A stretch of DNA of 64,000 nucleotides from Faecalibacterium duncaniae (GCF_010509575.1 NZ_CP048437.1:434001-498000), one strand, 5' to 3'. Numbered from the stretch's first letter, positions 1 through 9,403 are shown. Numbers and translations are program-made. Notes: generated from the letters alone by a model not told the origin.

Positions 1-1145
1 GTGGAAAATTGATCTTAGGAGCACTGCATGATGCGGCAGACAGAGGTGTACATATTCGTCTGTTAGTAGATGGAATGGAGAGCTGGATTGATATGGAAGG
101 AAATCCGTATTTCTATGGATTATCTTCCCATGAGAATGTTGAAATTAAACTGTATAATAAGGCCAATCCGTTGAAACCATGGAAGATGATGGGGAGAATG
201 CATGATAAATATTTGATTGCAGATGGTAAGACATATATTCTTGGTGGAAGAAATACATACAATTATTTCCTGGGTGATTTTCCGGGACATAAGAACTATG
301 ACAGAGATGTGTTAGTGGTTTGCGATGAACCTGAGAAAGAAAATTCAGTTAATCAGTTGTTAGAGTATTTTGAAACGATATGGGAACAAGAAGACAGTGG
401 TTATTTTCATGACAATAAAAAACTGGCAAATAGAAAATCTGTAAAGAACGCAGTTTTAGAGCTGCAGAACGGCTATCAGAAATATTTTGAAGAGAATAAG
501 GAAAGAATCTGCGATACCGATTACACGGACGAAACTTTTGAGACAGAAAAGATTGCATTAGTGTCAAATCCTATCCACACAGGTCCCAAGGAACCAGTAG
601 TCTGGTATCAACTGGGAGAACTAATGAAAAATGCAAAAGAGCGCGTGAAAATTCATACACCATATATTATCTGCAATGATATGATGTCTAATACATGGAA
701 AGAGATTGCGGAGAGAGTTCCGGATTTTTCTATCATGACCAATTCGGTTGCCAACAATGGAAATCCATTTGGAGCTGCCGATTATGCGAAAAACAGAAAT
801 AGAATCTTAAGTACAGGAATTAATATCTGGGAATATGAAGGCGGTTATTCATACCACGGAAAAAGTATTCTGATTGACGATGATCTGTCTGTAATCGGTT
901 CCTTTAATATGGACATGAGAAGTGCATATCTGGATACGGAACTGATGCTTGTAATTCGCAGTAAAGATATTAATAAACAGTTGGAAGAGGGCATGATGGA
1001 ATATGAAAGAGTGTCCCGCCAGGTATTGGAAGATGGAACCTATCGTGATCCATATCATGTAGAGCCAATCGAATTAACAAAGAAACGTCAGAGAAAAATA
1101 TTTTTGGTACAGCATCTGCTTGGATGGGCAAGGTATCTGTTTTAA
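1..1145 (+). CDS. Phospholipase D / cardiolipin synthase-like protein, 5' end cut by window
   Basis: The protein has two HKD motifs of the phospholipase D superfamily. The first is MHDKYLIADGK, with His and Lys near residues 65 and 67 counted from the TTG at base 9. The second is YHGKSILIDDD near residue 283. Members transfer phosphatidyl groups, usually to make cardiolipin, or hydrolyse phospholipids. The frame is open to the left edge with no stop, and the N-terminal membrane segments typical of cardiolipin synthases are absent, so the gene starts before the window. It is followed 17 bases later by a response regulator. A neighbouring CDP-alcohol phosphatidyltransferase fits a phospholipid theme. 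Function within the superfamily is inferred. Confidence 0.8.
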   Translation, partial: GKLILGALHDAADRGVHIRLLVDGMESWIDMEGNPYFYGLSSHENVEIKLYNKANPLKPWKMMGRMHDKYLIADGKTYILGGRNTYNYFLGDFPGHKNYDRDVLVVCDEPEKENSVNQLLEYFETIWEQEDSGYFHDNKKLANRKSVKNAVLELQNGYQKYFEENKERICDTDYTDETFETEKIALVSNPIHTGPKEPVVWYQLGELMKNAKERVKIHTPYIICNDMMSNTWKEIAERVPDFSIMTNSVANNGNPFGAADYAKNRNRILSTGINIWEYEGGYSYHGKSILIDDDLSVIGSFNMDMRSAYLDTELMLVIRSKDINKQLEEGMMEYERVSRQVLEDGTYRDPYHVEPIELTKKRQRKIFLVQHLLGWARYLF

Positions 1146-1162
1146 TAAGGAGGAAGGAAAAC

Positions 1163-1834
1163 GTGTTTCAAATATTGATTGTAGAAGATGATAAAGAATT
1201 AAGCCAGCTATTCCAAAAAGTGCTTGAGAAGAATGGATATCAAGTCAAAAGTGCATCGGATGGAGCAGAGGCATTAGAAGTATTGGTTAAGGAATATATT
1301 GATCTGATCATTTCTGATATTATGATGCCGGTTATGGATGGCTATGAACTGGTGTCAGAACTTCGCTCAGCAGGATATCAGATACCAGTGCTTATGATCA
1401 CTGCGAAAGGTTCCTTTGATGATATGCGCCAGGGATTTCTTTCGGGAAGTGACGATTATATGGTAAAACCGGTAAATGTGAATGAAATGGTTTTAAGAGT
1501 CGGAGCACTGCTTCGCCGTGCACAGATACTGAATGAACACAAAATTGTGATCGGTTCAACAGAGTTTGATTATGATGCAATGACGGTTACAACTGATAAG
1601 GAAAGTCTTGTTTTGCCTAAAAAAGAATTCCTGCTTTTATATAAGCTTGCAGCTTCGCCAGGCAGAATATTTACAAAACAACAGTTGATGGATGAAGTAT
1701 GGGGATACGAGACGGAGGCAGACCCACATACGATAGAGGTACATATAGGAAGAATCAGAGAGCGTTTTAAAGATAACCCTGATTTTGAAATCGTAACAAT
1801 GCGTGGAATTGGATACAAGGTGGTGAAAAAATAA
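1163..1834 (+). CDS. OmpR/PhoB-family response regulator
   Basis: This is a 223-residue two-component response regulator. The N-terminal receiver domain has the acidic pair at residues 9 and 10, the phosphoacceptor Asp52 in ISDIMMPVMDG and Lys102 in MVKPVN. The C-terminal half is a winged-helix DNA-binding domain ending in MRGIGYKVVKK. I chose the GTG at 1163 because AGGAGGAAGG lies just before it and the protein then begins FQILIVEDD; an upstream ATG would add an unrelated tail. It overlaps the following kinase gene by one base, so the two are probably co-translated and are a cognate pair. The target genes are unknown; adjacent membrane genes are candidates. Confidence 0.92.
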   Translation: MFQILIVEDDKELSQLFQKVLEKNGYQVKSASDGAEALEVLVKEYIDLIISDIMMPVMDGYELVSELRSAGYQIPVLMITAKGSFDDMRQGFLSGSDDYMVKPVNVNEMVLRVGALLRRAQILNEHKIVIGSTEFDYDAMTVTTDKESLVLPKKEFLLLYKLAASPGRIFTKQQLMDEVWGYETEADPHTIEVHIGRIRERFKDNPDFEIVTMRGIGYKVVKK

Positions 1835-2877
1835 TGGAACAAAAGAAAGAAAAAGGATTGCGGATCCGATCCTGTCTGACTGGTGCAATCTGGCTGGCAC
1901 TTGTATTTTCAACAGTCATATCTGCTTTATTATTTGCTTTTTTGAATCATTTTTTTAATCTGCCTGGTAGCATACCTGTGCTTGGCTGGCTTTTGATTTT
2001 CAATACATTGATTGCAGGGCTGATCACTTCCTTTATTAATGCAAAGTTACTGGAACCAATTACAAGACTTAGTAAAGCAATGAAGGAAGTTTCTCGGGGA
2101 GATTTTGAACAGCATTTGGAAACGAATAGCCGTATAGCAGAAGTTGGAGAATCTTATCAAAGTTTTAACGTTATGACAAAAGAACTTCGTGCAACAGAGG
2201 TGCTGCAGATGGATTTTGTATCTGATGTTTCTCATGAGTTTAAGACCCCGATTAATGCCATTGAAGGATATACAATGCTGCTTCAGGGAGAAGAACTGTC
2301 TCCGGATCAAGAGGAATATGTAGAAAAAATCTTATTTAACACCCAAAGACTTTCCGGATTGGTTGGTAATATTTTGCTGTTATCCAAGTTAGAGAATCAG
2401 AATATACCAATGAAAAAAACGGAATATCGTCTGGATGAACAGATCCGCCAGGCAGTTCTTTCATTGGAAACAAAATGGACAGAAAAAGAAATTGGTTTTC
2501 AGGTAGAATTGGAGGAAGTTAAATATACTGCGAATGAAGGACTTTTTATGCATATCTGGATAAATCTTTTAGATAATGCGATTAAGTTCAGCCCTTCAAA
2601 GGGGACAATTACGATGTTTCTGAAACAAGAACAGGATTCTGTTAAGTTCATTCTGGAAGATGAAGGACCAGGAATAGAGGATGATGTAAAATCCAGAATA
2701 TTTGACAAGTTCTATCAGGTAGATGGATCTCATAAAGCAGAAGGAAATGGCCTAGGTCTTGCACTTGTAAAACGGATTGTAGATAGTGCCGGAGGAACAA
2801 TCAAAGCAGAAAACCGTGAATATGGTGGATGCAGATTTGTTATAGAGCTGCCAAAGCAGAAAGATGAGATTATCTAG
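1834..2877 (+). CDS. Sensor histidine kinase
   Basis: This 347-residue membrane kinase has two transmembrane helices (about residues 15-40 and 47-68) with almost no extracellular loop between them. A HAMP-like linker follows, then a HisKA domain with the phospho-accepting His134 in SHEFKTPIN. The C-terminal HATPase domain shows the N box NLLDNAIKFSP, the G1 box DEGPGIEDD and the G2 box GNGLGLAL. The tiny loop suggests an intramembrane-sensing kinase that detects envelope stress rather than a ligand, which is inference. Its start overlaps the stop of the response regulator by one base, so the pair forms a two-component system. Confidence 0.92.
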   Translation: MEQKKEKGLRIRSCLTGAIWLALVFSTVISALLFAFLNHFFNLPGSIPVLGWLLIFNTLIAGLITSFINAKLLEPITRLSKAMKEVSRGDFEQHLETNSRIAEVGESYQSFNVMTKELRATEVLQMDFVSDVSHEFKTPINAIEGYTMLLQGEELSPDQEEYVEKILFNTQRLSGLVGNILLLSKLENQNIPMKKTEYRLDEQIRQAVLSLETKWTEKEIGFQVELEEVKYTANEGLFMHIWINLLDNAIKFSPSKGTITMFLKQEQDSVKFILEDEGPGIEDDVKSRIFDKFYQVDGSHKAEGNGLGLALVKRIVDSAGGTIKAENREYGGCRFVIELPKQKDEII

Positions 2878-2910
2878 TTTTAAGATAAATTAGAAGATGA
2901 GAGGATTTAT

Positions 2911-3975
2911 ATGACATTTTATCAGGAGTTGCAGTTAAATCAGGCAGGTTCTAAAAACCTGTTGAAAAAGAGTGAAACACTAAAAGAAAAACTATATCAT
3001 ATGTGGGTATATCTGGTGAAGATAGCTGCTACAATGGCATTTTGTTTTTTCTTTGTTAGTATTTTCAGCATCTTATTTGGAAATGAGAACAGCATTGTAG
3101 GTGTAGTAGTCTTATTATGTCTCATGGTGTTTAGGAATGCGGATCTGGGGATCCACACCGGACAATCTACGATGCTTTTGGCTTTGTTCTTTGTAATTAT
3201 GACTGTATGTCCGCATTTAGCAAATCAGTTTTCACCGGTATTGGGAATGCTGTTAAATATTGCGGCACTGGCTGTGTTGATTCTGTTCGGATGCCATAAT
3301 CCATCCATGTTTAATCAATCTACATTGGTTCTTGGGTATCTGCTGCTATATGGTTATGATGTTACGGGAAAAAGCTATCAGATGCGATTAGTCGGAATGG
3401 CTTTAGGTGCAGCACTTACCTGCTTCGTATTCTATCGAAATCATAAAAACAGAACTTATAAAAGAAATCTGAAAGATCTGATACAAGAATTTGATATCAC
3501 TTCTTCCAGAACAAAATGGCAGATATGTCAGATTTTATGCGTACCGATTGTCCTTTGCATTGCAGAACTTTGTAATATGCCACGTGCAATGTGGGCTGGT
3601 ATTGCGGCCATGTCCGTGATTTTGCCGTCTATGGAAGATATGCACTACAGAGTCCGTAAAAGGATTGTCGGAAATATTGCAGGTGTTATATGTTTTACAG
3701 TATTATATTTTCTGCTTCCTTCGTCAATCTATGCATATATAGGAATTCTTGGTGGAATCGGTGTAGGATTTTCAGCACAATATGGCTGGCAGGCAGTATT
3801 TAACACATTTGGTGCTTTAGCCATTGCTGCAGAGACATATGGACTACAAGGAGCGGTTAGTCTTAGAGTGAGTCAAAATGTTTTTGGTGTTGTGTTTGCT
3901 TTAGCATTTTGTGTTATTTTTTATTGGTTTATGCCTAAAAAAAAGGAAAGTGAGGTGACCGTACATGCAGAGTGA
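2911..3975 (+). CDS. FUSC/aromatic-acid-exporter-like membrane protein
   Basis: The 354-residue protein has two blocks of hydrophobic helices (about residues 30-165 and 205-340) separated by a basic cytoplasmic segment rich in Lys and Arg near 165-190. This duplicated layout and the segment PRAMWAGIAAMSVILPS resemble the FUSC (fusaric acid resistance / aromatic acid exporter) superfamily. Such proteins are thought to export small aromatic or cationic compounds. It starts 33 bases after the kinase gene behind the GAGAGGA sequence and may be the regulated output of that two-component system. Substrate unknown. Confidence 0.65.
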   Translation: MTFYQELQLNQAGSKNLLKKSETLKEKLYHMWVYLVKIAATMAFCFFFVSIFSILFGNENSIVGVVVLLCLMVFRNADLGIHTGQSTMLLALFFVIMTVCPHLANQFSPVLGMLLNIAALAVLILFGCHNPSMFNQSTLVLGYLLLYGYDVTGKSYQMRLVGMALGAALTCFVFYRNHKNRTYKRNLKDLIQEFDITSSRTKWQICQILCVPIVLCIAELCNMPRAMWAGIAAMSVILPSMEDMHYRVRKRIVGNIAGVICFTVLYFLLPSSIYAYIGILGGIGVGFSAQYGWQAVFNTFGALAIAAETYGLQGAVSLRVSQNVFGVVFALAFCVIFYWFMPKKKESEVTVHAE

Positions 3976-4536
3976 AGTGAATAAGGAAGAAAATTTGAAT
4001 AGAATTATTACGGTTCCTAATCTTCTTTCTTTTTTCGGCTTTGTCTGATTCCGGTAATTATATGGAGTTATTGTGTAAAGAAAAATCCTCTGTTAGCTGG
4101 TGAAATCTTATTGCTGTCTGGTCTTACGGATCTTGCTGATGGATATATCGCAAGAAGATTCCATAGGATTAGTAATTTAGGAAAAATACTTGATCCGGTG
4201 GCTGATAAGCTGACACAGGCAGCGATGTTAATCTGTCTGTTTACTCGTTTTCCGCATGTGCTTCTTTTAATCGTAATAATGGCAGGTAAGGAGCTGTATA
4301 TGGTAGTCAGTGGATGTCTTGTGATACAAAAGACAGGAAAAGTACATGGTGCAGACTGGCATGGAAAGATAGTAACCTTTTTATTATATGGAACTGCAGC
4401 GGTGCATATTATATGGTTCCACATTACACCGATGGTATCAGATCTGTTGATTGGTTTGTGCGCTATAATGATGGTCATATCGGTCGCTCTGTATATTATC
4501 CAGAATACCAGGACTCTTAAGGAAGAGACTGTATAA
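3965..4536 (+). pseudogene. CDP-alcohol phosphatidyltransferase (PgsA-like), frameshifted
   Basis: The gene starts at ATG 3965, inside the end of the FUSC gene, and reads to NLLSFFGFV before a stop at about 4046. The downstream frame continues the expected FRLCLIPVIIWSY and then the family motif DLADGYIARRF..LGKILDPVADK, which is the metal- and CDP-binding D-x2-D-G-x2-A-R-x8-G-x3-D-x3-D pattern. The two halves are separated by a one-base shift in a run of six T (4030-4035); seven T would restore a single frame. Intact members make phosphatidylglycerol phosphate. A sequencing error, a real mutation or slippage at the T-run would all explain it. Confidence 0.8.
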
Positions 4537-5169
4537 GCAATTTTATATGCGATACAGTTTCTTTTGTCAGGAAATTTCGGAGCAATTTTAACCGTTCTTT
4601 GTTCATCGGTTGCAGGACTTCCGGTGCCATTTGCACCAGTACATTTACTCTTCATTAATCTTTTGACGGATAGTCTTCCGGCAATTGCGTTAGGATTAGA
4701 GCCGGATAGAAGTGAAGTGATGAGTGAAAAACCGAGATTGGCAGATGAGTCGATATTGACAAAAGATTTTCTTAGCAAAATCGGTCTGGAAGGTTTGGTA
4801 ATTGGAGCAATGACAATGATCAGTTTTTTGACAGGATACAACCAGAATGGTACATTGCTTGGAAGCACGTATGCTTTTGGAACTCTTTGTCTGGCACGTT
4901 TGTTTCATGGATATAATTGCAAATCAGATCATCCGGTCATTTTTACAAAAGGTCTCTTTCATAACAAGTGGCTTCAGGGAGCATTTGTGTTAGGTGCAGT
5001 ACTCATTACAACAGTACTGACGGTTCCTGGTTTCCATAACTTATTCAAAGTGGAAACGTTGAATCTGATGCAGCTTGGATGTGTATATTTATATGCTTTT
5101 GCAAGCCTTCTGATTATTCAATTACTTAAGTGTATACGTATGAAACTAAGAAAAAGAGGGGAAAGATAG
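4537..5169 (+). pseudogene. P-type cation ATPase, C-terminal remnant
   Basis: The reading frame begins immediately after the TAA of the phosphatidyltransferase and encodes AILYAIQFLLSGN..AILTVL. It continues with the C-terminal transmembrane block of calcium-type P-type ATPases, including HLLFINLLTDSLPAIALGLE. The phosphorylation motif DKTGT and the whole N-terminal two thirds (actuator, nucleotide-binding and phosphorylation domains) are missing. No good start codon with a ribosome site lies before it; TTG 4564 is only formal. The fragment therefore cannot pump ions and is probably the 3' end left by a deletion. It is in the same frame as the preceding pseudogene. Confidence 0.82.
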
Positions 5170-6386
5170 TGGATTTAAGTAGATGTTCTATGAAAAAAAT
5201 TCGAGAACTGATTGTGTTTACGGCATTTCTTGTAGTTGCTTTGTGGAAATTCGATGTGGTGATTGAAGTGCTGAAGTCAATATGGAAAATTGTGTTTCCT
5301 TTTGCGCTTGGTGGTGCAATTGCCTTTGTGATTAATGTACCAATGAGTTTCCTAGAAAAGAAAATGCTCGGAAAGATAAAAGAAAATAATAAAATAGGAA
5401 AAAAAGCTGCGAGACCGATAAGCCTGCTTCTTACAATTATATTGGTAGCAGGTGTCATTATATTGGTAATGTTTGGTGTGATTCCACAGCTTACACAGAC
5501 CATGGGAAATCTGATGACGAGTATTTCAGATTTTATTCCACAGATGCAAAACTGGATTCGAGAATTTTCACATGATAATCAGGATATTATGAAATTGGTA
5601 GATCAGCTGCAGTTTCAGCCTGATCAGGCAATTAAATGGGGAATAAGTCTTCTTGGAAACGGAGTCGGAAATATGATGAATACGACGATGTCAGCAGTAG
5701 GTTCCATTGCCAGTGGATTAGCGACCTTTTTTATTTCGTTTTCCTTTGCATGCTATATTCTTTTTCAGAAGGAAAAATTACATTTACAGGTAAGAAAAGT
5801 GATTTTCGCTTTTATTCCAAAACAAAAAGCAGATGCAATTCTTAACATATGTTCGCTGACATATCGGACATTTGCAAATTTTCTTGCAGGGCAGTGTCTG
5901 GAAGCAGTAATTCTCGGAATGATGTTTGTTATCACGCTAAGTATTTTAAAAATGCCATATGCACTTTTAATTGGAATTTTGATCGCGTTTACCGCATTGG
6001 TTCCTATCTTTGGAGCCTTTATTGGCTGTGCCGTGGGAAGTTTTCTGATCTTTATGGTAAATCCAAAACAGGCAGTTTTATTTATTATAGTTTTTCTGCT
6101 TTTGCAGCAGATAGAAGGTAATCTGATCTATCCTCATGTGGTTGGCGGATCAGTAGGACTTCCATCAATTTGGGTACTGGCGGCAGTTACAATCGGCGGA
6201 AATCTTATGGGAATTATAGGTATGCTGATTTTCATTCCACTTGTATCGGTATTTTATACTATATTCCGGGAGTTCGTATATCTGCGCCTAAAAAAACAAC
6301 ATATAAAACGAGTAACGAGAACGGATGTGGAAGAGTATGCGGAGGAGGAAATTGCGTCATCCTTTATTGTGCCGAATGAAAAATAA
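5169..6386 (+). CDS. AI-2E family transporter (TqsA/PerM-like)
   Basis: This roughly 405-residue membrane protein belongs to the AI-2E/TqsA/PerM family, whose members export autoinducer-2 or act as sodium/proton antiporters. It shows an N-terminal helix pair, a central soluble stretch (ISDFIPQMQNWI..), and a C-terminal bundle with the family pattern around QQIEGNLIYPHVVGGSVGL followed by PSIWVLAAVTIGG. I prefer the GTG at 5169, which follows AGAGGGGAAAG; ATG 5190 (MKKIREL) is an alternative. The start overlaps the stop of the ATPase remnant by one base. Substrate cannot be told from sequence. Confidence 0.85.
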   Translation: MDLSRCSMKKIRELIVFTAFLVVALWKFDVVIEVLKSIWKIVFPFALGGAIAFVINVPMSFLEKKMLGKIKENNKIGKKAARPISLLLTIILVAGVIILVMFGVIPQLTQTMGNLMTSISDFIPQMQNWIREFSHDNQDIMKLVDQLQFQPDQAIKWGISLLGNGVGNMMNTTMSAVGSIASGLATFFISFSFACYILFQKEKLHLQVRKVIFAFIPKQKADAILNICSLTYRTFANFLAGQCLEAVILGMMFVITLSILKMPYALLIGILIAFTALVPIFGAFIGCAVGSFLIFMVNPKQAVLFIIVFLLLQQIEGNLIYPHVVGGSVGLPSIWVLAAVTIGGNLMGIIGMLIFIPLVSVFYTIFREFVYLRLKKQHIKRVTRTDVEEYAEEEIASSFIVPNEK

Positions 6387-6466
6387 TGATGTGATACAAA
6401 TATAAATGAAGTGTAATGCCGATTATTAAGACGTTATAAAAATAGATTACGAAGGAAGAAGATATT

Positions 6467-7339
6467 ATGAAGAAAATAGGAATCATGACAGACAGCCACA
6501 GTGGAATTTTGAGTGAAGAAGCGCAGAGACTCGGAATTAAGGTACTACCGATGCCTTTTTATATCGGAGAGAAAGTGTATCGTGAAGGAGTAGATCTTTC
6601 CAGAGATGAATTTTATGATATGCTTCGAAAGGGCGTAGATGTATCTACATCTCAGCCGTCACCAACAGAAGTTATGGATATGTGGAAAGAGATGCTGAAA
6701 GAATATGAGGAGATTGTTTATATTCCTCTTAGCAGTGCTTTAAGCGGGTCCTGTATGACAGCAGAAGCCATGGCAAATGAAGATGAATTTGCCGGTAAGG
6801 TGTTTGTCGTAGATAACGGTCGTGTGGCAACCCCGATGCATCGTTCTGTTCTTGATGCAGTAGAAATGGCAAAAGAAGGATACAGTGTAGTCGAAATCAA
6901 GAAAATTCTTGAAGAAACCAGAGAAAAAATGACAATTTATATCGGGCTCAGCACACTGAAATATCTCAAAAAAGGAGGAAGAGTCAGCTCTGTGACAGCT
7001 TTGGCAGCAGATGTCCTGAGTATCAAACCTGTTATGCATTTCAGCACAGGAAAGCTTGATATCTACCAGAAATGCCGTGGTATGAAGAAATCACGTAAAG
7101 TTATGATCGATGCAATGAAGCATGAGCTGGAAACGAATTTCCGAGAAGAATATGCTGCTGGTAAAGTGTACCTGATGGCGGCGTCCAGCAGTACCGATGA
7201 AGTGACAGAAGAATGGGTAAACCAGATTAAAGAAAGTTTCCCGGGAATGGAAGTCATGTGTGATAAACTTTCCTTCGGTTTGTCCTGTCATATCGGTCCG
7301 GATGGACTGGGAATCGGATGCACCTGTAAGCCAGTGTAA
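6467..7339 (+). CDS. DegV family fatty-acid-binding protein
   Basis: This 290-residue protein matches the DegV family over its length. It opens with KIGIMTDSHSGI, has the TSQPSP motif near residue 62 and SSALSGS near residue 90, and continues GRVSSVTALAADVLSIKP. DegV proteins (FakB in staphylococci) hold a fatty acid for phosphorylation by a FakA kinase in uptake of exogenous fatty acids. No FakA partner is in view. A GAAGGAAGAAG ribosome site precedes the ATG. With the PLD and phosphatidyltransferase genes it adds to a lipid-related cargo set. Lipid specificity is unknown. Confidence 0.9.
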   Translation: MKKIGIMTDSHSGILSEEAQRLGIKVLPMPFYIGEKVYREGVDLSRDEFYDMLRKGVDVSTSQPSPTEVMDMWKEMLKEYEEIVYIPLSSALSGSCMTAEAMANEDEFAGKVFVVDNGRVATPMHRSVLDAVEMAKEGYSVVEIKKILEETREKMTIYIGLSTLKYLKKGGRVSSVTALAADVLSIKPVMHFSTGKLDIYQKCRGMKKSRKVMIDAMKHELETNFREEYAAGKVYLMAASSSTDEVTEEWVNQIKESFPGMEVMCDKLSFGLSCHIGPDGLGIGCTCKPV

Positions 7340-7490
7340 AAAACTGCTCCGGAGAAGATAAAATAAAAGATTAGGGTGTCAAAAGGTTTATAGCCTTTGA
7401 TATAAATTTGTACCTTGAAAACTTAACACGATATGTAAAAACATTGGATTCTTTGGTAAAATGTAGGTAGCATTTTATGAGGTGATCTAT

Positions 7491-7990
7491 ATGTCTTTTG
7501 TTAAAAATGATAATCAACAGCTTACTGTTTTAGACAGTACTTTTAATCTTACAGAACGCGAAAAACGAATGTTAGAAAAATCATGGGCAAAAATTTTGCA
7601 GACAAAGTTTTTCCTGCTATTGATGAAAATATTTTTTCTGTTCTTTACAGTAAAAAAGCATCCAGACCTAATACTCCGGTCAATGTGATTGTTGGGGCAC
7701 TGATTCTTAAAGAAGCTCTTAATGTTACTGACGATGAGATCGTTGAAGCTATGGCATTTGATATCCGCTATCAGTATGCACTGCACACAACCAGTTTTGA
7801 AGAGCAGCCAATTAGTGACAGAACCCTCAGCAGGTTTAGAGCAAGAGTTCTTTCTTACGAAACAGAGCATGATGTTGATCTTTTCATGAATGTGTTGTAA
7901 AAATGGCAAAAGAAATATCTGATTTTATGGATATCACTCCGGATTGGCTTACTTGTCAACTGTTTTTTGTAATATTTTTAAAGTTTTTAG
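7491..7990 (+). pseudogene. IS1182-family transposase remnant
   Basis: The frame starting at ATG 7491 (after GAGGTGAT) reads MSFVKNDNQQLTVLDSTF..EKRMLEKSWAK, then shifts near 7590 to NFADKVFPAIDENIFSVLY and VNVIVGALILKEALNVTDDEI (frame of 7583-7900). It shifts again near 7895 to KMAKEISDFMDITPDW. These are the conserved N-terminal segments of IS1182-type DDE transposases (DUF772 region). The catalytic DDE domain is missing. At least two frameshifts and a 3' truncation make it inactive. Terminal inverted repeats could not be defined, so the boundaries are approximate. Confidence 0.8.
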
Positions 7991-8045
7991 GTATAAAAAC
8001 AGTGGCTTTCTATGACAGAAAACCACTAAAATGATGCTTAACTGA

Positions 8046-8237
8046 ATGGCATTGCTTTATCACCACTTTGAAAATGGTTGTTTTATGGCGGATAATCAGA
8101 CAGTTTTGGATATAAGAGATGATCTGGGAGCAACCATGAATGAATGCAGGGAAGTGACCGAAAAGTACCGCACAGGACGGAGTGCATATTTACGGCTCGA
8201 ACAGTTGTTTATGCGATTGTTTGCAGGATTATTATAG
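8046..8237 (+). CDS. Small hypothetical protein, possibly a gene fragment
   Basis: A 63-residue frame between the transposase remnant and the bile salt hydrolase gene. It ends RSAYLRLEQLFMRLFAGLL, and its stop codon lies 12 bases before the hydrolase ribosome site. I do not recognise it. It lacks a clear ribosome site before its ATG, and the ending with an amphipathic helix suggests it may be the 3' end of a gene truncated by the insertion sequence. It could equally be non-coding. Confidence 0.3.
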   Translation: MALLYHHFENGCFMADNQTVLDIRDDLGATMNECREVTEKYRTGRSAYLRLEQLFMRLFAGLL

Positions 8238-8258
8238 CAGAAAGAAGAGGTGTTCGAT

Positions 8259-9248
8259 ATGTGTACAGCAGCAACTTACAAAACAAAAGATTTTTATATG
8301 GGCAGAACGCTTGATTATGAATTTTCCTATGGGGAACAGATCACGATAACGCCAAGAAATTACGAATTTGATTTCCGGTTTGCCGGGAAGATAAAAAGCC
8401 ATTATGCTTTGATCGGAATGGCATTTGTTGCAGAAGGTTATCCGCTTTATTATGATGCTGTTAATGAAAAAGGCCTTGGAATGGCAGGTCTTAATTTTGT
8501 CGGCAATGCGGCATATGAAGAGGCTTTGCCGGAAGATGAAACAGAAGTCAGCCAGGTGGCACAGTTCGAGTTCATCCCATGGACCCTTACACAGTGTGCT
8601 ACTGTAGCAGACGCGAGAGAGAAGCTGGCAGCAATGAGACTGACAGGTACAGCATTCAGTGAACAGCTGCCGACAGCACAGCTTCACTGGATCATTGCAG
8701 ACAAAGACTCCTGTATCGTTGTTGAGTCTATGAAAGATGGGCTGCATGTATATGATAATCCGGTAGGAGTGCTTACCAATAATCCACCATTCCCGAGTCA
8801 GATGTTTGCACTGAATAATTATGCCGGAGTATCCAGAAAACAGCCGGAGAGTACTTTTGCAGGAGTATTACAGCTTGATGCATATAGCAGAGGAATGGGT
8901 GGAATGGGAATACCTGGAGATCTTTCCAGCCAGTCAAGATTTGTGAAAGTTGCCTTTACAAAATTAAATTCGATCTCCGGTGAAGAAGAGGATGAGAGTG
9001 TAAGTCAGTTCTTCCATATCTTAGGATCCGTAGATCAGCAGCGTGGATGCTGTGAGGTGACAGAAGGCAAATATGAGATCACGATATACACGTCCTGTTG
9101 TAATACAGCAAAAGGTATTTACTATTATACGACTTATGATAATCATCAGATCACAGCGGTTGACATGCATGCGGAAAATCTGGATTCAGATCAGCTGATC
9201 TGTTATCCGCTTCTGTCCAAGGGCGAAGTCAGATGGCAGAATAAATAA
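8259..9248 (+). CDS. bsh: Choloylglycine hydrolase family protein (bile salt hydrolase)
   Basis: This 329-residue Ntn hydrolase cleaves the amide bond of conjugated bile acids or related linear amides. The start at ATG 8259 places the nucleophile Cys at position 2 (MCTAATYKTKDF), exposed by Met removal; a GTG nine bases earlier would bury it. Other family marks are GRTLDYE with the conserved Arg and Asp near residues 16 and 19, the LTNNPPF Asn near residue 170, and the SSQSRFVKVAF Arg near 225. AGAAGAGG precedes the start. Penicillin V acylases share the fold, but the length and motifs fit bile salt hydrolases of gut Firmicutes best. It sits on the island cargo, beside an IS remnant. Confidence 0.9.
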   Translation: MCTAATYKTKDFYMGRTLDYEFSYGEQITITPRNYEFDFRFAGKIKSHYALIGMAFVAEGYPLYYDAVNEKGLGMAGLNFVGNAAYEEALPEDETEVSQVAQFEFIPWTLTQCATVADAREKLAAMRLTGTAFSEQLPTAQLHWIIADKDSCIVVESMKDGLHVYDNPVGVLTNNPPFPSQMFALNNYAGVSRKQPESTFAGVLQLDAYSRGMGGMGIPGDLSSQSRFVKVAFTKLNSISGEEEDESVSQFFHILGSVDQQRGCCEVTEGKYEITIYTSCCNTAKGIYYYTTYDNHQITAVDMHAENLDSDQLICYPLLSKGEVRWQNK

Positions 9249-9369
9249 TACGAAAATGCACGGAGAAAGCATAACGCAGAACAACAGGAGGACAATATCG
9301 AGATTGTATGGAATGCAGATGTTAGGTTGATAATTGTGCAAGCACCGCCTGCACAATTTGTGCAACAAA

Positions 9370-9395
9370 AAAGAGGAGCCAGTCCAGACTCCTCA
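9370..9395 (-). terminator. Intrinsic terminator of the minus-strand ImmA gene
   Basis: On the minus strand GAGGAG pairs with CTCCTC around a short loop and is followed by TTTTTTG. It lies just past the stop of the ImmA-like gene. A second inverted repeat TTGTGCA/TGCACAA lies further out at about 9336-9358. Confidence 0.75.
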
Positions 9396-9403
9396 AAGGT
9401 ACG

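Noticed and set aside
4068-4868. 266-codon minus-strand frame
   Set aside because: Antisense to the phosphatidyltransferase and ATPase remnants, whose motifs are clear.
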